Positions 1 to 5,959 are shown, counted from the first letter of the stretch. The stretch: 13,667 nucleotides of DNA from Bacteroidota bacterium (GCA_023430725.1 JAEYZD010000159.1:1-13667); one strand, 5' to 3'. Notes: generated from the sequence alone by a model not told the origin. Numbers and translations are program-made.

Positions 1-693
1 GGTGAGATTATGCCGGAGTTCTGGATTGATGAGAATGAGGATGAGGGTAAAAATCTGAACGAGGAAAAGCTGCTTGCCAAGAATCTGCAGAGGGCAGGGA
101 TCAACTGCCGCTGGAGCTACAACAAGATCAGCACTGACGCCGAAGGGAGAAGCCTGAATGAAAAAGTCATGCAGCTGATGGGCAACGACCTGAACCTGCT
201 TGTTTACAATTTTGTGGATATGCTGAGTCATGCCCGTACCGAGATCAACGTCATCCGGGAGATGACCGGAGACGAGGCATCATGGCTCTCATTCACCCAC
301 TCATGGTTCATTCACTCGCCTCTGATAGAGCTTCTCAGGCTGGTCTCGGCCAGGGGAGCACGGGTGGTGATAACAACCGATCACGGATCGGTGAAGGTTC
401 AGAAGCCGGTTAAGGTTGTGGGCGACAGGAATACATCGATGAACCTGAGGTACAAGACTGGAAGGAACCTCGACTACAATCCCCGCGAGGTATTCGAGAT
501 AACCGCCCCTGCTAAAGCGGGACTCCCGATGAGCAATATCTCCTCAAAATACATCTTCGCCCTCGCGAATGACTTCCTGGTCTATCCGAATAACTACAAT
601 CACATTGTTTCATATTACCGTGACTCGTTCCAGCACGGCGGCATCTCGATGCATGAGATGCTTCTTCCGCTTGTATCGCTGGAACCGGTCTGA
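1..693 (+). CDS. porX: PorX-type response regulator with PglZ/alkaline-phosphatase-like domain, 3' part
   Basis: The reading frame is open from the first base, so the gene enters from outside the window. The ATG at 10 is internal, not the start. About 230 residues remain of a family usually near 520; the missing part would carry the N-terminal receiver domain. What remains is the C-terminal PglZ domain. Counting from the ATG at 10, it shows the metal-site motif TTDHGSV (Asp124, His125), the stretch NLVYNFVD-MLSHARTE near 62-77, GDRNTSMNLRYKTGR near 138-152 and a second metal-site histidine in FQHGG (His209). In Porphyromonas and Flavobacterium, PorX works with PorY and SigP to control the type IX secretion system, and its PglZ domain is a zinc-dependent nucleotide phosphodiesterase. 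Family membership is clear; a secretion-control role here is inferred from orthology. The tsaE gene begins 17 bp downstream. Confidence 0.9.
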   Translation, partial: GEIMPEFWIDENEDEGKNLNEEKLLAKNLQRAGINCRWSYNKISTDAEGRSLNEKVMQLMGNDLNLLVYNFVDMLSHARTEINVIREMTGDEASWLSFTHSWFIHSPLIELLRLVSARGARVVITTDHGSVKVQKPVKVVGDRNTSMNLRYKTGRNLDYNPREVFEITAPAKAGLPMSNISSKYIFALANDFLVYPNNYNHIVSYYRDSFQHGGISMHEMLLPLVSLEPV

Positions 694-698
694 TTTGC

Positions 699-706
699 TA
701 TTTTTG
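699..706 (+). promoter_or_regulatory. TAnnTTTG -7 element directly before tsaE
   Basis: TATTTTTG is an exact match to the Bacteroidota -7 consensus TAnnTTTG and ends four bases before the tsaE ATG. Transcription normally starts about 4-6 bases after this box, so the transcript would begin at or next to the start codon. No convincing -33 TTG box is seen at the right distance. It may be a chance match in a short T-rich gap; tsaE could equally be read through from porX. Confidence 0.4.
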
Positions 707-710
707 CAGC

Positions 711-1151
711 ATGAAGATTGTGGTCACCGACAAGAGCCGGCTGCGTGATGCGGCAAGGCACTTCCTGAAAGAGACGGCAGGCAACACCCTATTTGCTGTT
801 TATGGCCGGATGGGCTCGGGAAAGACAACGTTCATACGGGCGATATGCCGTGAGATGGGTGTTTCAGACACGGTGACAAGCCCGACTTTCACCCTCGTCA
901 ATGAGTACAAACGTCCCGGCAGCAGTCCGGTTTTTCACTTCGACTTTTACAGGATAAAAAAGATCACCGAGGTCCTTGACTTCGGTATTGAGGAATATTT
1001 TTATTCAGGATCGCCGTGCTTCATGGAGTGGCCGGAGATGATCGAGTCCCTCCTGCCGGAGGGGACGTTGCGCATATCAATAACCGTTGAGCCTGACGGC
1101 AGCAGGATCATTGAGACTGTTACCGGGCCACCGGAAGTATCTGCCCTCTGA
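711..1151 (+). CDS. tsaE: tRNA threonylcarbamoyladenosine biosynthesis ATPase TsaE
   Basis: TsaE is the P-loop ATPase that works with TsaB and TsaD in the cytoplasm to make N6-threonylcarbamoyladenosine at position 37 of ANN-reading tRNAs. The 146-residue length is normal for the family. The Walker A motif GRMGSGKTT lies at residues 32-40. The family signature SPTFTLVNEY is at 57-66, HFDFYRI at 76-82 (with the conserved Asp78) and the C-terminal MEWPEMIE at 105-112. The ATG at 711 starts right before the first beta strand (MKIVVTDKSRL), which fits. It lies 17 bp after the porX-type gene on the same strand, an order I recall from other Bacteroidia genomes. Its stop codon lies within a 9-bp inverted repeat that could end the transcript. 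Confidence 0.96.
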   Translation: MKIVVTDKSRLRDAARHFLKETAGNTLFAVYGRMGSGKTTFIRAICREMGVSDTVTSPTFTLVNEYKRPGSSPVFHFDFYRIKKITEVLDFGIEEYFYSGSPCFMEWPEMIESLLPEGTLRISITVEPDGSRIIETVTGPPEVSAL

Positions 1152-1168
1152 TTAAACGACCGGTGGCC
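1126..1168 (+). terminator. 9-bp stem-loop spanning the tsaE stop codon
   Basis: GGCCACCGG at 1126-1134 and CCGGTGGCC at 1160-1168 are perfect inverted repeats separated by 25 bases that include the tsaE stop codon. There is no T-run after the stem, so this is not a classical intrinsic terminator. The right arm belongs to the first, partial copy of the 39-bp tandem repeat, so the pairing may be a by-product of that array. A role in transcription ending or mRNA protection is inference. Confidence 0.35.
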
Positions 1169-1274
1169 GACCGGTGCGCCGGGGATACAGGTCACACACC
1201 GGTGCCCGACCGGTGCGCCGGGGATACAGGTCACACACCGGTGCCTGCCCGGTGCGCCGGGGATACAGGTCAAA
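1160..1274. repeat. 39-bp tandem repeat (minisatellite), about three copies
   Basis: Two full units lie at 1171-1209 and 1210-1248 and differ at only two bases, both near the unit end. A third unit starting at 1249 matches over its first 24 bases and then diverges. An 11-base partial copy precedes the array at 1160-1170 (10 of 11 matching). Each unit contains CCGGTGCGCCGG, which can fold as a 4-bp GC stem with a four-base loop, and the palindrome CACCGGTG. Because 39 is a multiple of three and the DNA is GC-rich, frames stay open on both strands; I do not take these as genes. There are no spacers, so it is not a CRISPR. Confidence 0.9.
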
Positions 1275-1407
1275 CAGGCCAGGCGGGTAGACCAGATGAG
1301 GCAGACCCCCCTGAAAGCACCGGGCACACAGGCCAGGCGCCACCCGACATCAGGGATCCATTAACTGATTTATCCCCTTCATCCTGCTGTCTCTGCAATT
1401 AAAGTCT

Positions 1408-1415
1408 TAAATTTG
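1408..1415 (+). promoter_or_regulatory. TAnnTTTG -7 element of ald
   Basis: TAAATTTG exactly matches TAnnTTTG. The predicted transcription start is near 1420, giving a leader of about 39 bases before the ald ATG. No clear -33 TTG box is visible 19-23 bases upstream. Confidence 0.55.
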
Positions 1416-1420
1416 ATCTG

Positions 1421-1436
1421 CCGGGACTTCTTCCGG
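1421..1436 (+). promoter_or_regulatory. Hairpin at the predicted 5' end of the ald mRNA
   Basis: CCGGGA (1421-1426), loop CTTC, TTCCGG (1431-1436) pairs as five Watson-Crick pairs plus one G-U. The outer bases could add two more wobble pairs. It falls right at the predicted transcription start, so the transcript would begin with a stem. This could protect the 5' end from decay; that function is inference. Confidence 0.35.
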
Positions 1437-1458
1437 TGAACCATAAAAATGAAGCCAG

Positions 1459-2655
1459 ATGAATGAACCGTCCAGAAGCGCCTTCATGCCGCATGAAGAG
1501 CAGATAGAGAGGACAGTGGGCAGGAAGCAGATGTCGATTGGCATGCCACATGACTACCGTGACGGGGAGAAGCGCATTGCGCTGACTCCTGAGGCAGTCA
1601 GGATACTCACAGATGCTGGCCATGAGGTTTTTATGGAGAGAGGCGCGGGCACGGAAGCCGGATTTGCAGATGTTGATTACAGTAACAACGGCGCAGTGGT
1701 GAGTGACATGCCTGATACTGTATTCGGCTGTGACATCGTAATCAAGATAGCTCCGTTCACACAGCAGGAAGCCTCGCGGCTCAGGGGCGGTCAGACGGTT
1801 ATCTCCTTCATGAATGCAGCAACACTGGGAGAGGAGACCCTGTCGGTGATGATGCGCAAGCGGGTGACAGCCATGGCCAGTGAGATAATCAAGGACAGTG
1901 ATGGCATGCTTCCTGTAATGGAGTCAATGAGCGAGATCAGCGGAATCACCTCGGTGCTTCTTGCCTCGGAATACCTCAGCACCACATCGGGAGGGAAAGG
2001 GGTTATGCTTGGTGGCGTGACAGGGGTGACACCCACGGAGGTTGTGATCATCGGAGCCAACACGGCCGGTGAATATGCTGCACGTGCCGCCCTCGGGCTG
2101 GGTGCCATTGTGAAGGTGTTTGACTCCTCGGTGCACCGTCTCCGCAACTTCCAGAACCTGCTTGGGCAACGGCTCTATACATCAACCTTTCATCCCCAGG
2201 TGCTGCAGAAAGCCCTTAAATCGGCCGACGTGCTTATCGGCGCCCTCTCAACCGACATTCTGATGCCCTGGTTCTATGTAACAGAAGATATGGTTCAGGG
2301 GATGAAGCGCGGTTCGGTAATCATCGATCTCAGTGTTGACACCGGAGGTTGCGTTGAGACAGCCGAGCCGCGTGCGCTGAAGGATCCTATTTACGAGAAG
2401 CACGGGGTGATTCACTTTTCTGCATGGAACCTGCCGTCGCGTGTACCGAAGACAGCATCAATCGCCCTCAGCAACGTATTCAGGCCGCTTATGCAGGATA
2501 TCGCGGATGCGGGAGGCGTCACTCCCATGCTCAAATTCAACAACGGGCTCCGCAGCGGAGTCTACATATACAATGGCATCCTGACCAACGAAGTGCTGGG
2601 CCAGAAGTTCGGCATACTCTCCAAGGATATAAACCTGCTCCTTGCTGCCTTCTGA
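1459..2655 (+). CDS. ald: Alanine dehydrogenase-like protein (AlaDH/PNT family)
   Basis: The family covers NAD-dependent alanine dehydrogenase (alanine to pyruvate plus ammonia) and the alpha subunit of transhydrogenase. At 398 residues it is longer than the usual 360-370 because of about 25 extra N-terminal residues (including MPHEEQIE at 10-17), an extension I recall in Bacteroidota homologues. The substrate-domain motif EKRIALTPEAV is at 37-47 and the conserved Lys96 lies in VIKIAP. The NAD Rossmann turn GANTAG is at 199-204 and ends a strand starting at Val195; VIIDLSVDTGG follows at 287-297. The start is fixed by an in-frame TGA nine bases upstream. The canonical active-site histidine (LHLA in standard enzymes) is not there: the segment reads ISFMNAAT at 115-122. 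The usual PKE near the start is PHD here. The true substrate is therefore less certain than the fold. Confidence 0.82.
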   Translation: MNEPSRSAFMPHEEQIERTVGRKQMSIGMPHDYRDGEKRIALTPEAVRILTDAGHEVFMERGAGTEAGFADVDYSNNGAVVSDMPDTVFGCDIVIKIAPFTQQEASRLRGGQTVISFMNAATLGEETLSVMMRKRVTAMASEIIKDSDGMLPVMESMSEISGITSVLLASEYLSTTSGGKGVMLGGVTGVTPTEVVIIGANTAGEYAARAALGLGAIVKVFDSSVHRLRNFQNLLGQRLYTSTFHPQVLQKALKSADVLIGALSTDILMPWFYVTEDMVQGMKRGSVIIDLSVDTGGCVETAEPRALKDPIYEKHGVIHFSAWNLPSRVPKTASIALSNVFRPLMQDIADAGGVTPMLKFNNGLRSGVYIYNGILTNEVLGQKFGILSKDINLLLAAF

Positions 2656-2684
2656 TTCGGACGCCGGCCAGATTGTCGAATCAG
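2652..2684 (+). terminator. Imperfect stem-loop overlapping the ald stop codon
   Basis: CTGATTC at 2652-2658 pairs with GAATCAG at 2678-2684. After one bulged G, GAC (2660-2662) pairs with GTC (2675-2677), leaving a 12-base loop. The ald TGA lies in the left arm. No T-run follows. It sits in the 76-bp gap between two convergent genes, where an end of transcription is expected; the function is inferred. Confidence 0.4.
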
Positions 2685-2731
2685 ATGGAGAATGGATGTA
2701 GGCCTTTAAGAATTGTAGAAGGCAGGCCCCG

Positions 2732-3643
2732 CTAAAGCCAGCTCAGGACCGCCTCCCTGCCTGACTGGCTGATTCTTGCATCCCGACCCAGGTAGAGCGC
2801 CCTGTTATCCGGAATGTGTCCTGCAGGAAAGTTGAACAACACCGGGTAATCATAACCGCCAACCACATTCATAACAACCTCTTCAACAGTCTGGTTGAAG
2901 ACATGCTCCCCTTCGGTGATTTCCTCCATCCCTCCCACTACCAGGGCAGACAGATTCTTCAGCAGGCCGGCCATACGCATCCCCACCAGCATCCGGTCGA
3001 GGTGGTAGAACTTTTCGCCAATCTCCTCAATGAACAGTACAGCACCGTCGGTATCAGGCTGTGCCGGGGTCCCGTCAAGACTGTAAATGAGGGAAATGTT
3101 GCCTCCCGTTACCCTTCCTGATACATCGAATGATGCTTCGCTCTGCGTGATCCATTTCACCGGCTCAGCCTTTCCTGTCAGGGCTTCGATTACAGTTTCA
3201 TAGCATCGTGGCGAGCACCCGGGATTTGAATAGTTAAGTGGCATCTCTGCATGCAGTGAGGCTATGCCGCAAATGTTGCCGAGCCACATGTGCAGCGAGG
3301 TGATGTCGCTGTATCCCACGTACCACTTCGGGTGTTTCCGAAGGGCGGAAAAATCTATCCGGTCAACGATCCTCGTCATGCCATAGCCGCCGCGCGAGCA
3401 GAGCACCGCCTTTACATCAGGGTCATCCGTTGCCCTCTGTATGTCAAGCAGTCTCTCACTTTCAGTACCGGCAAACGGTCCGCTGCGAGAGAAGACATGC
3501 TCGCCAAGGGTGACACGGAATCCGGAATCCTTCAGTTTTTGTGCCGCCATTTGAACAAGGTCAGCTTCTATAGGACTCGCGGGGGTTATAATCTCTATGC
3601 GGTCGCCCTCCTTAAGGAACGGCGGGATGACAATTGATTTCAT
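2732..3643 (-). CDS. ldcA: LD-carboxypeptidase (peptidase family S66)
   Basis: This enzyme cleaves the L,D bond before the terminal D-alanine of muropeptide tetrapeptides during cytoplasmic recycling of peptidoglycan. The 303-residue product has the expected length. The catalytic triad of family S66 is visible as Ser112 in VGYSDITSLH, Glu206 in LFIEEIGE and His276 in NFPAGH. The family motif SRGGYGMTRI is at 83-92. No signal peptide is seen, fitting a cytosolic location. I start it at the ATG at 3643 (MKSIVIPPFLKEGDRI). A TTG 27 bases further upstream overlaps a perfect -7 promoter box, so it is unlikely to be used. It lies 38 bp downstream of the hydrolase gene on the same strand and converges with ald. 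Confidence 0.93.
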   Translation of the reverse strand: MKSIVIPPFLKEGDRIEIITPASPIEADLVQMAAQKLKDSGFRVTLGEHVFSRSGPFAGTESERLLDIQRATDDPDVKAVLCSRGGYGMTRIVDRIDFSALRKHPKWYVGYSDITSLHMWLGNICGIASLHAEMPLNYSNPGCSPRCYETVIEALTGKAEPVKWITQSEASFDVSGRVTGGNISLIYSLDGTPAQPDTDGAVLFIEEIGEKFYHLDRMLVGMRMAGLLKNLSALVVGGMEEITEGEHVFNQTVEEVVMNVVGGYDYPVLFNFPAGHIPDNRALYLGRDARISQSGREAVLSWL

Positions 3644-3667
3644 GCGTGTAAGGAATGGTATCAGTAC

Positions 3668-3675
3668 CAAAAATA
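3668..3675 (-). promoter_or_regulatory. TAnnTTTG -7 element of the LD-carboxypeptidase gene
   Basis: On the minus strand the box reads TATTTTTG, an exact consensus match. Transcription would start near 3663, giving a leader of about 20 bases. The box sits in the 38-bp gap behind the hydrolase gene, so ldcA probably has its own promoter even if read-through also occurs. No -33 box is evident. Confidence 0.5.
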
Positions 3676-3681
3676 GTCATT

Positions 3682-4845
3682 TCATGAGAGAAACCGTGCG
3701 GCATTCTCAAAGAGTCTGCCGAAGGTGCGGTCGACGGCGCCGGCCTGATCCCCGGCAAGAACCGGGAAGGGCGATTCATGGGTGCACGGGTAGCCGGCAT
3801 CCCAGATCTCTGCATCAGCACCCGCAAGGGCTTCCCTGATCGCACCCGGAGGGATGACCCTGTCACCTTCCAGGGAGACGGCACGAAGCCTTCCGTCCCA
3901 CCTGGAGAATGGAGCGCCGTGAATGGATGTCAGTCTATGCAGGGATGTCATCGCATAAAAAGCTCTCCCCTCGGGGGTGTCATTCATCAGGGAAGAAAAG
4001 TAATCACTGCTTCCTCTGCCGGAGCCCGAGGGCCAGCCGAGGTAGAATGACAGAAGCATCTCGAAGGCTCTGCTGTCCATAATCAGTCTGGAGGTACCGT
4101 TCATCATCCCGAAGGTACTCCCTCCGCAGAAGAGCATCACCCGGCTGTCGGCCGGCAGTGGCGACGGTTCCGAAAGCATCATCACCTGAGCTGCCAGAGC
4201 CCCGATTGAATAGGCAAAAATATCCACCGGTCCGTCTCCTGCGATTCCTTCAACCTTACCAGACCTGACCATGGCGATGAAGGCCGACAGATCCCTGACT
4301 GTCTGGTAGCCAGACAGCATGAACCGTTGAGGAGAAACAGTCATACGGGTGCTCAGGGCTACATTGACGAAGGTTGTGAGACGGGTGTCCGGCAGCATTG
4401 AGGTGCGGGCAGCCACCAGCGGTGTCATTATATGCCTGTCAATCCAGGTTTGCGGAGAGCGGTTCATGTGCCAGGCGTGCGGGAAAAGTATTACCGGTCT
4501 GCCTGTCCCTTCTGCCAGCGCTGCTCCCCACTGTATGTACTTGTTCCAGCCTCTCTCATTCAGTCCATGAAGCAGGATGATGGCTCCCCTGCCATGAGTC
4601 TTTCCCTCAAAAGCCGCCGGCCACATTATGTAGTAACTGAATTCATTGTTTCGCTCCTCTGCCTCGCGGGACCTGAAAAGGAAACGGAACATCTCGGAAA
4701 CAGTGTTGGCGTCTGAAAGGGAGAACTCGACCGGCGAACGGAACCTCTCCTCTGTCATGGTAACGCCCGTGCCGGGAATCAGTCCTGTTTTAATCCCTCC
4801 CCTGAAATGCCCGGCCAGCACTTTCTCTGTTTCCGTATATCCCAT
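3682..4845 (-). CDS. Alpha/beta-hydrolase fold protein, substrate unknown
   Basis: This 387-residue protein shows the marks of an alpha/beta-hydrolase. The oxyanion strand-turn LLHGLNERGW is at 91-100, the nucleophile elbow AYSIGA at 211-216 has Ser213, the likely acid Asp328 lies in SLEGDRVIPPGA and the likely base His356 in CTHESPFPVL. The elbow has Ala in place of the first Gly of GxSxG, which some families allow. Roughly 80 residues precede the core, and about 110 lie between elbow and acid, room for a lid. No signal peptide or membrane helix is seen. The closest idea I have is a Bacteroidota family of uncharacterised hydrolases (possibly DUF6051), which I could not check. It lies upstream of the LD-carboxypeptidase on the same strand and divergent from the LytTR gene, so these may share control. 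Esterase or lipase activity is inference. Confidence 0.78.
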   Translation of the reverse strand: MGYTETEKVLAGHFRGGIKTGLIPGTGVTMTEERFRSPVEFSLSDANTVSEMFRFLFRSREAEERNNEFSYYIMWPAAFEGKTHGRGAIILLHGLNERGWNKYIQWGAALAEGTGRPVILFPHAWHMNRSPQTWIDRHIMTPLVAARTSMLPDTRLTTFVNVALSTRMTVSPQRFMLSGYQTVRDLSAFIAMVRSGKVEGIAGDGPVDIFAYSIGALAAQVMMLSEPSPLPADSRVMLFCGGSTFGMMNGTSRLIMDSRAFEMLLSFYLGWPSGSGRGSSDYFSSLMNDTPEGRAFYAMTSLHRLTSIHGAPFSRWDGRLRAVSLEGDRVIPPGAIREALAGADAEIWDAGYPCTHESPFPVLAGDQAGAVDRTFGRLFENAARFLS

Positions 4846-4876
4846 CGCTCCGATTATCCGGCAAACAAAAGGGATT

Positions 4877-4910
4877 GTAGCGGTGCTGCCAAAAAATAGG
4901 TTTCCGCTAC
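4877..4910 (-). promoter_or_regulatory. Operator-like dyad around the predicted hydrolase promoter
   Basis: GTAGCGG at 4877-4883 and CCGCTAC at 4904-4910 form a perfect 7-bp inverted repeat with a 20-bp spacer. Nearly centred in the spacer is CAAAAAATA (4890-4898), which on the minus strand reads TATTTTTTG, a -7-like box with one extra T. Transcription from it would start near 4885, 40 bases before the hydrolase ATG. A dimeric regulator bound here would cover the promoter; this is inference from spacing. Confidence 0.35.
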
Positions 4911-4933
4911 CTCCCTGCGGGCCGGAATGGCCC

Positions 4934-4966
4934 CCTCAGGGGTGAAAAAGCTGCCTGAGGGGTGAA
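4934..4966 (+). repeat. Direct repeat of 13 bp with 20-bp period upstream of the LytTR gene
   Basis: CCTCAGGGGTGAA at 4934-4946 recurs as CCTGAGGGGTGAA at 4954-4966, 12 of 13 bases identical. The 20-bp start-to-start distance is close to two helical turns, so both copies face the same side of the DNA. LytTR-domain regulators typically bind pairs of 9-bp direct repeats about 21-22 bp apart upstream of target promoters. The copies lie roughly 60-90 bp upstream of the predicted start of the LytTR gene. Autoregulation is inferred, not shown. The first copy overlaps the small palindrome CCCCTCAGGGG. Confidence 0.5.
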
Positions 4967-5013
4967 TTTGCATGACTCTTTTTAACCAAAAAACCGTGGG
5001 CCGGTAAAAGTGT

Positions 5014-5021
5014 TACTTTTG
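5014..5021 (+). promoter_or_regulatory. TAnnTTTG -7 element of the LytTR gene
   Basis: TACTTTTG exactly matches the consensus and predicts a transcription start near 5026, with a leader of about 13 bases. No -33 TTG box lies at the right distance, as expected of a promoter that needs an activator, though many promoters here also lack one. Confidence 0.55.
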
Positions 5022-5038
5022 CATTAACTGCAGATGCC

Positions 5039-5890
5039 ATGAATATCGACTTCGGCAAAAAACTACCCGGATACCTCACCGAAAAGGGGAATATCGTTAC
5101 CACGATACTCTTCACTGCCGGTTTTGCACTGCTGTTTCTCAATCTTTACACTCCATTCGGGGTCGGAACCTGGTTCGAGGTCTCAAAGCCCACCCTCCTG
5201 CTCTACGCCAGCGGTGTGATCCTTGCCGGGGTACTTGTGGTGGCTGTCAGCCGCATCATAATGTACCATTCGGTGAAACGGGGCGGCATTATCCGCATCT
5301 GGCACTATCTGCTCTGGGTAGCAGCTGAAATCCTGGCAATGGCACTCTTCTTCACCCTTTTCGAGACTGTTATCCTGAATGACTCGCGTCCTTTCACCGA
5401 GCTCCTCTCAAGGTCAGTGCAGAACACATCCCTCACCCTCCTGTTGCCGTATATAATCCTGTGGCTCTGGTTCTCATGGCGCGACAGCAAAGCGAAGCTC
5501 TCCGTGATAATGGAACAGCCCGAAGCTGCAGGCCAGCGCCCGATGATACATTTCAGGGATGAAAAGGGGGTGCTCAGGATGTCCCTGAAACATGCCGATC
5601 TGCTTTACGTTCAAGGCAGTGACAATTATGTAACAGTCTGCTACCAGGGGCCGGACAAGCTCAGCCGTTTCATGCTCCGCAATACCCTGCGGACCCTGGA
5701 GGAGGAGCTCAGGGAGGCAGTCATAATTCGCTGCCACAGGTCGTGGCTTGTCAATATTCAGAAAGTAAAGCTTATACGCCGGGAGAAGGATGGCCTTATG
5801 CTTGAGCTTGACAGCATCCCCCCTTCAGAGGTGCCGGTGTCCCGTACATATATGCACGAGGTGCTTGCAGCCTTCGGACATGTCGAATAG
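5039..5890 (+). CDS. Membrane-anchored LytTR-domain transcriptional regulator
   Basis: This 283-residue protein has four hydrophobic helices at about 19-36, 52-72, 86-108 and 130-146, then a cytoplasmic linker and a C-terminal LytTR DNA-binding domain at about 168-277. The LytTR signatures are HADLLYVQGSDNYVTV at 185-200, IIRCHRSWLVNIQKVKLI at 229-246 and VPVSRTY at 265-271. There is no receiver domain, so it is not a standard response regulator; the membrane part probably senses or is modulated directly, as in other one-component membrane LytTR proteins of Bacteroidota. The start at 5039 is supported by a promoter box 17 bases upstream. A two-codon frame (ATG CCA TGA, 5034-5042) overlaps the start codon. 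Phased direct repeats upstream and a divergent hydrolase gene suggest local targets. The ligand is unknown. Confidence 0.88.
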   Translation: MNIDFGKKLPGYLTEKGNIVTTILFTAGFALLFLNLYTPFGVGTWFEVSKPTLLLYASGVILAGVLVVAVSRIIMYHSVKRGGIIRIWHYLLWVAAEILAMALFFTLFETVILNDSRPFTELLSRSVQNTSLTLLLPYIILWLWFSWRDSKAKLSVIMEQPEAAGQRPMIHFRDEKGVLRMSLKHADLLYVQGSDNYVTVCYQGPDKLSRFMLRNTLRTLEEELREAVIIRCHRSWLVNIQKVKLIRREKDGLMLELDSIPPSEVPVSRTYMHEVLAAFGHVE

Positions 5891-5919
5891 CAAGCCTTAC
5901 GGCGCTTTTTGAAAATCAT

Positions 5920-5927
5920 TATCTTTG
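5920..5927 (+). promoter_or_regulatory. TAnnTTTG -7 element of metG
   Basis: TATCTTTG exactly matches the consensus and predicts a start near 5932, giving a leader of about 28 bases. It lies in the 69-bp gap after the LytTR gene. It also argues against the upstream in-frame TTG at 5909 as translation start, since that codon would lie upstream of the transcription start. Confidence 0.6.
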
Positions 5928-5959
5928 CCGGGTTAAAAATCAGCAATCGACATTCACAG

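Larger units (their letters stand above)
1152..1458. other. tsaE-ald intergenic region without a supported gene
   Basis: This 307-bp gap holds the 39-bp tandem array in its first third. The middle part contains a short direct repeat, ACAGGCCAGGCG, at 1274-1285 and again at 1328-1339, which may be a decayed remnant of the array. The last 50 bp hold the ald promoter and a leader hairpin. Short open frames here, for example a GTG-initiated one at 1163-1402 encoding 13-residue repeats, have no recognisable domain and are explained by the repeat. Confidence 0.75.

Noticed and set aside
10..12. ATG at position 10 as a gene start
   Set aside because: The frame is open upstream to the window edge and the encoded domain is only the C-terminal part of a PorX-type protein.
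1160..1274. CRISPR-like array
   Set aside because: Units are directly adjacent with no unique spacers, only about three copies, and no cas genes nearby.
1163..1402. A 79-residue open frame with 13-residue repeats, and similar frames on the opposite strand
   Set aside because: The 39-bp unit keeps all frames in phase and the GC-rich repeat lacks stops on both strands. No domain, no promoter box and a GTG start inside the repeat; explained by the repeat itself.
2701..2728. GGCCT/AGGCC inverted repeat as terminator for the LD-carboxypeptidase
   Set aside because: Only five base pairs with competing pairings and no T-run; too weak to call.
3644..3670. Upstream TTG start for the LD-carboxypeptidase
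   Set aside because: It overlaps the -7 box at 3668-3675 and adds residues not typical of family S66.
5909..5959. Upstream TTG start for metG
   Set aside because: The extra 17 residues are not part of the family and the codon lies upstream of the predicted transcription start.
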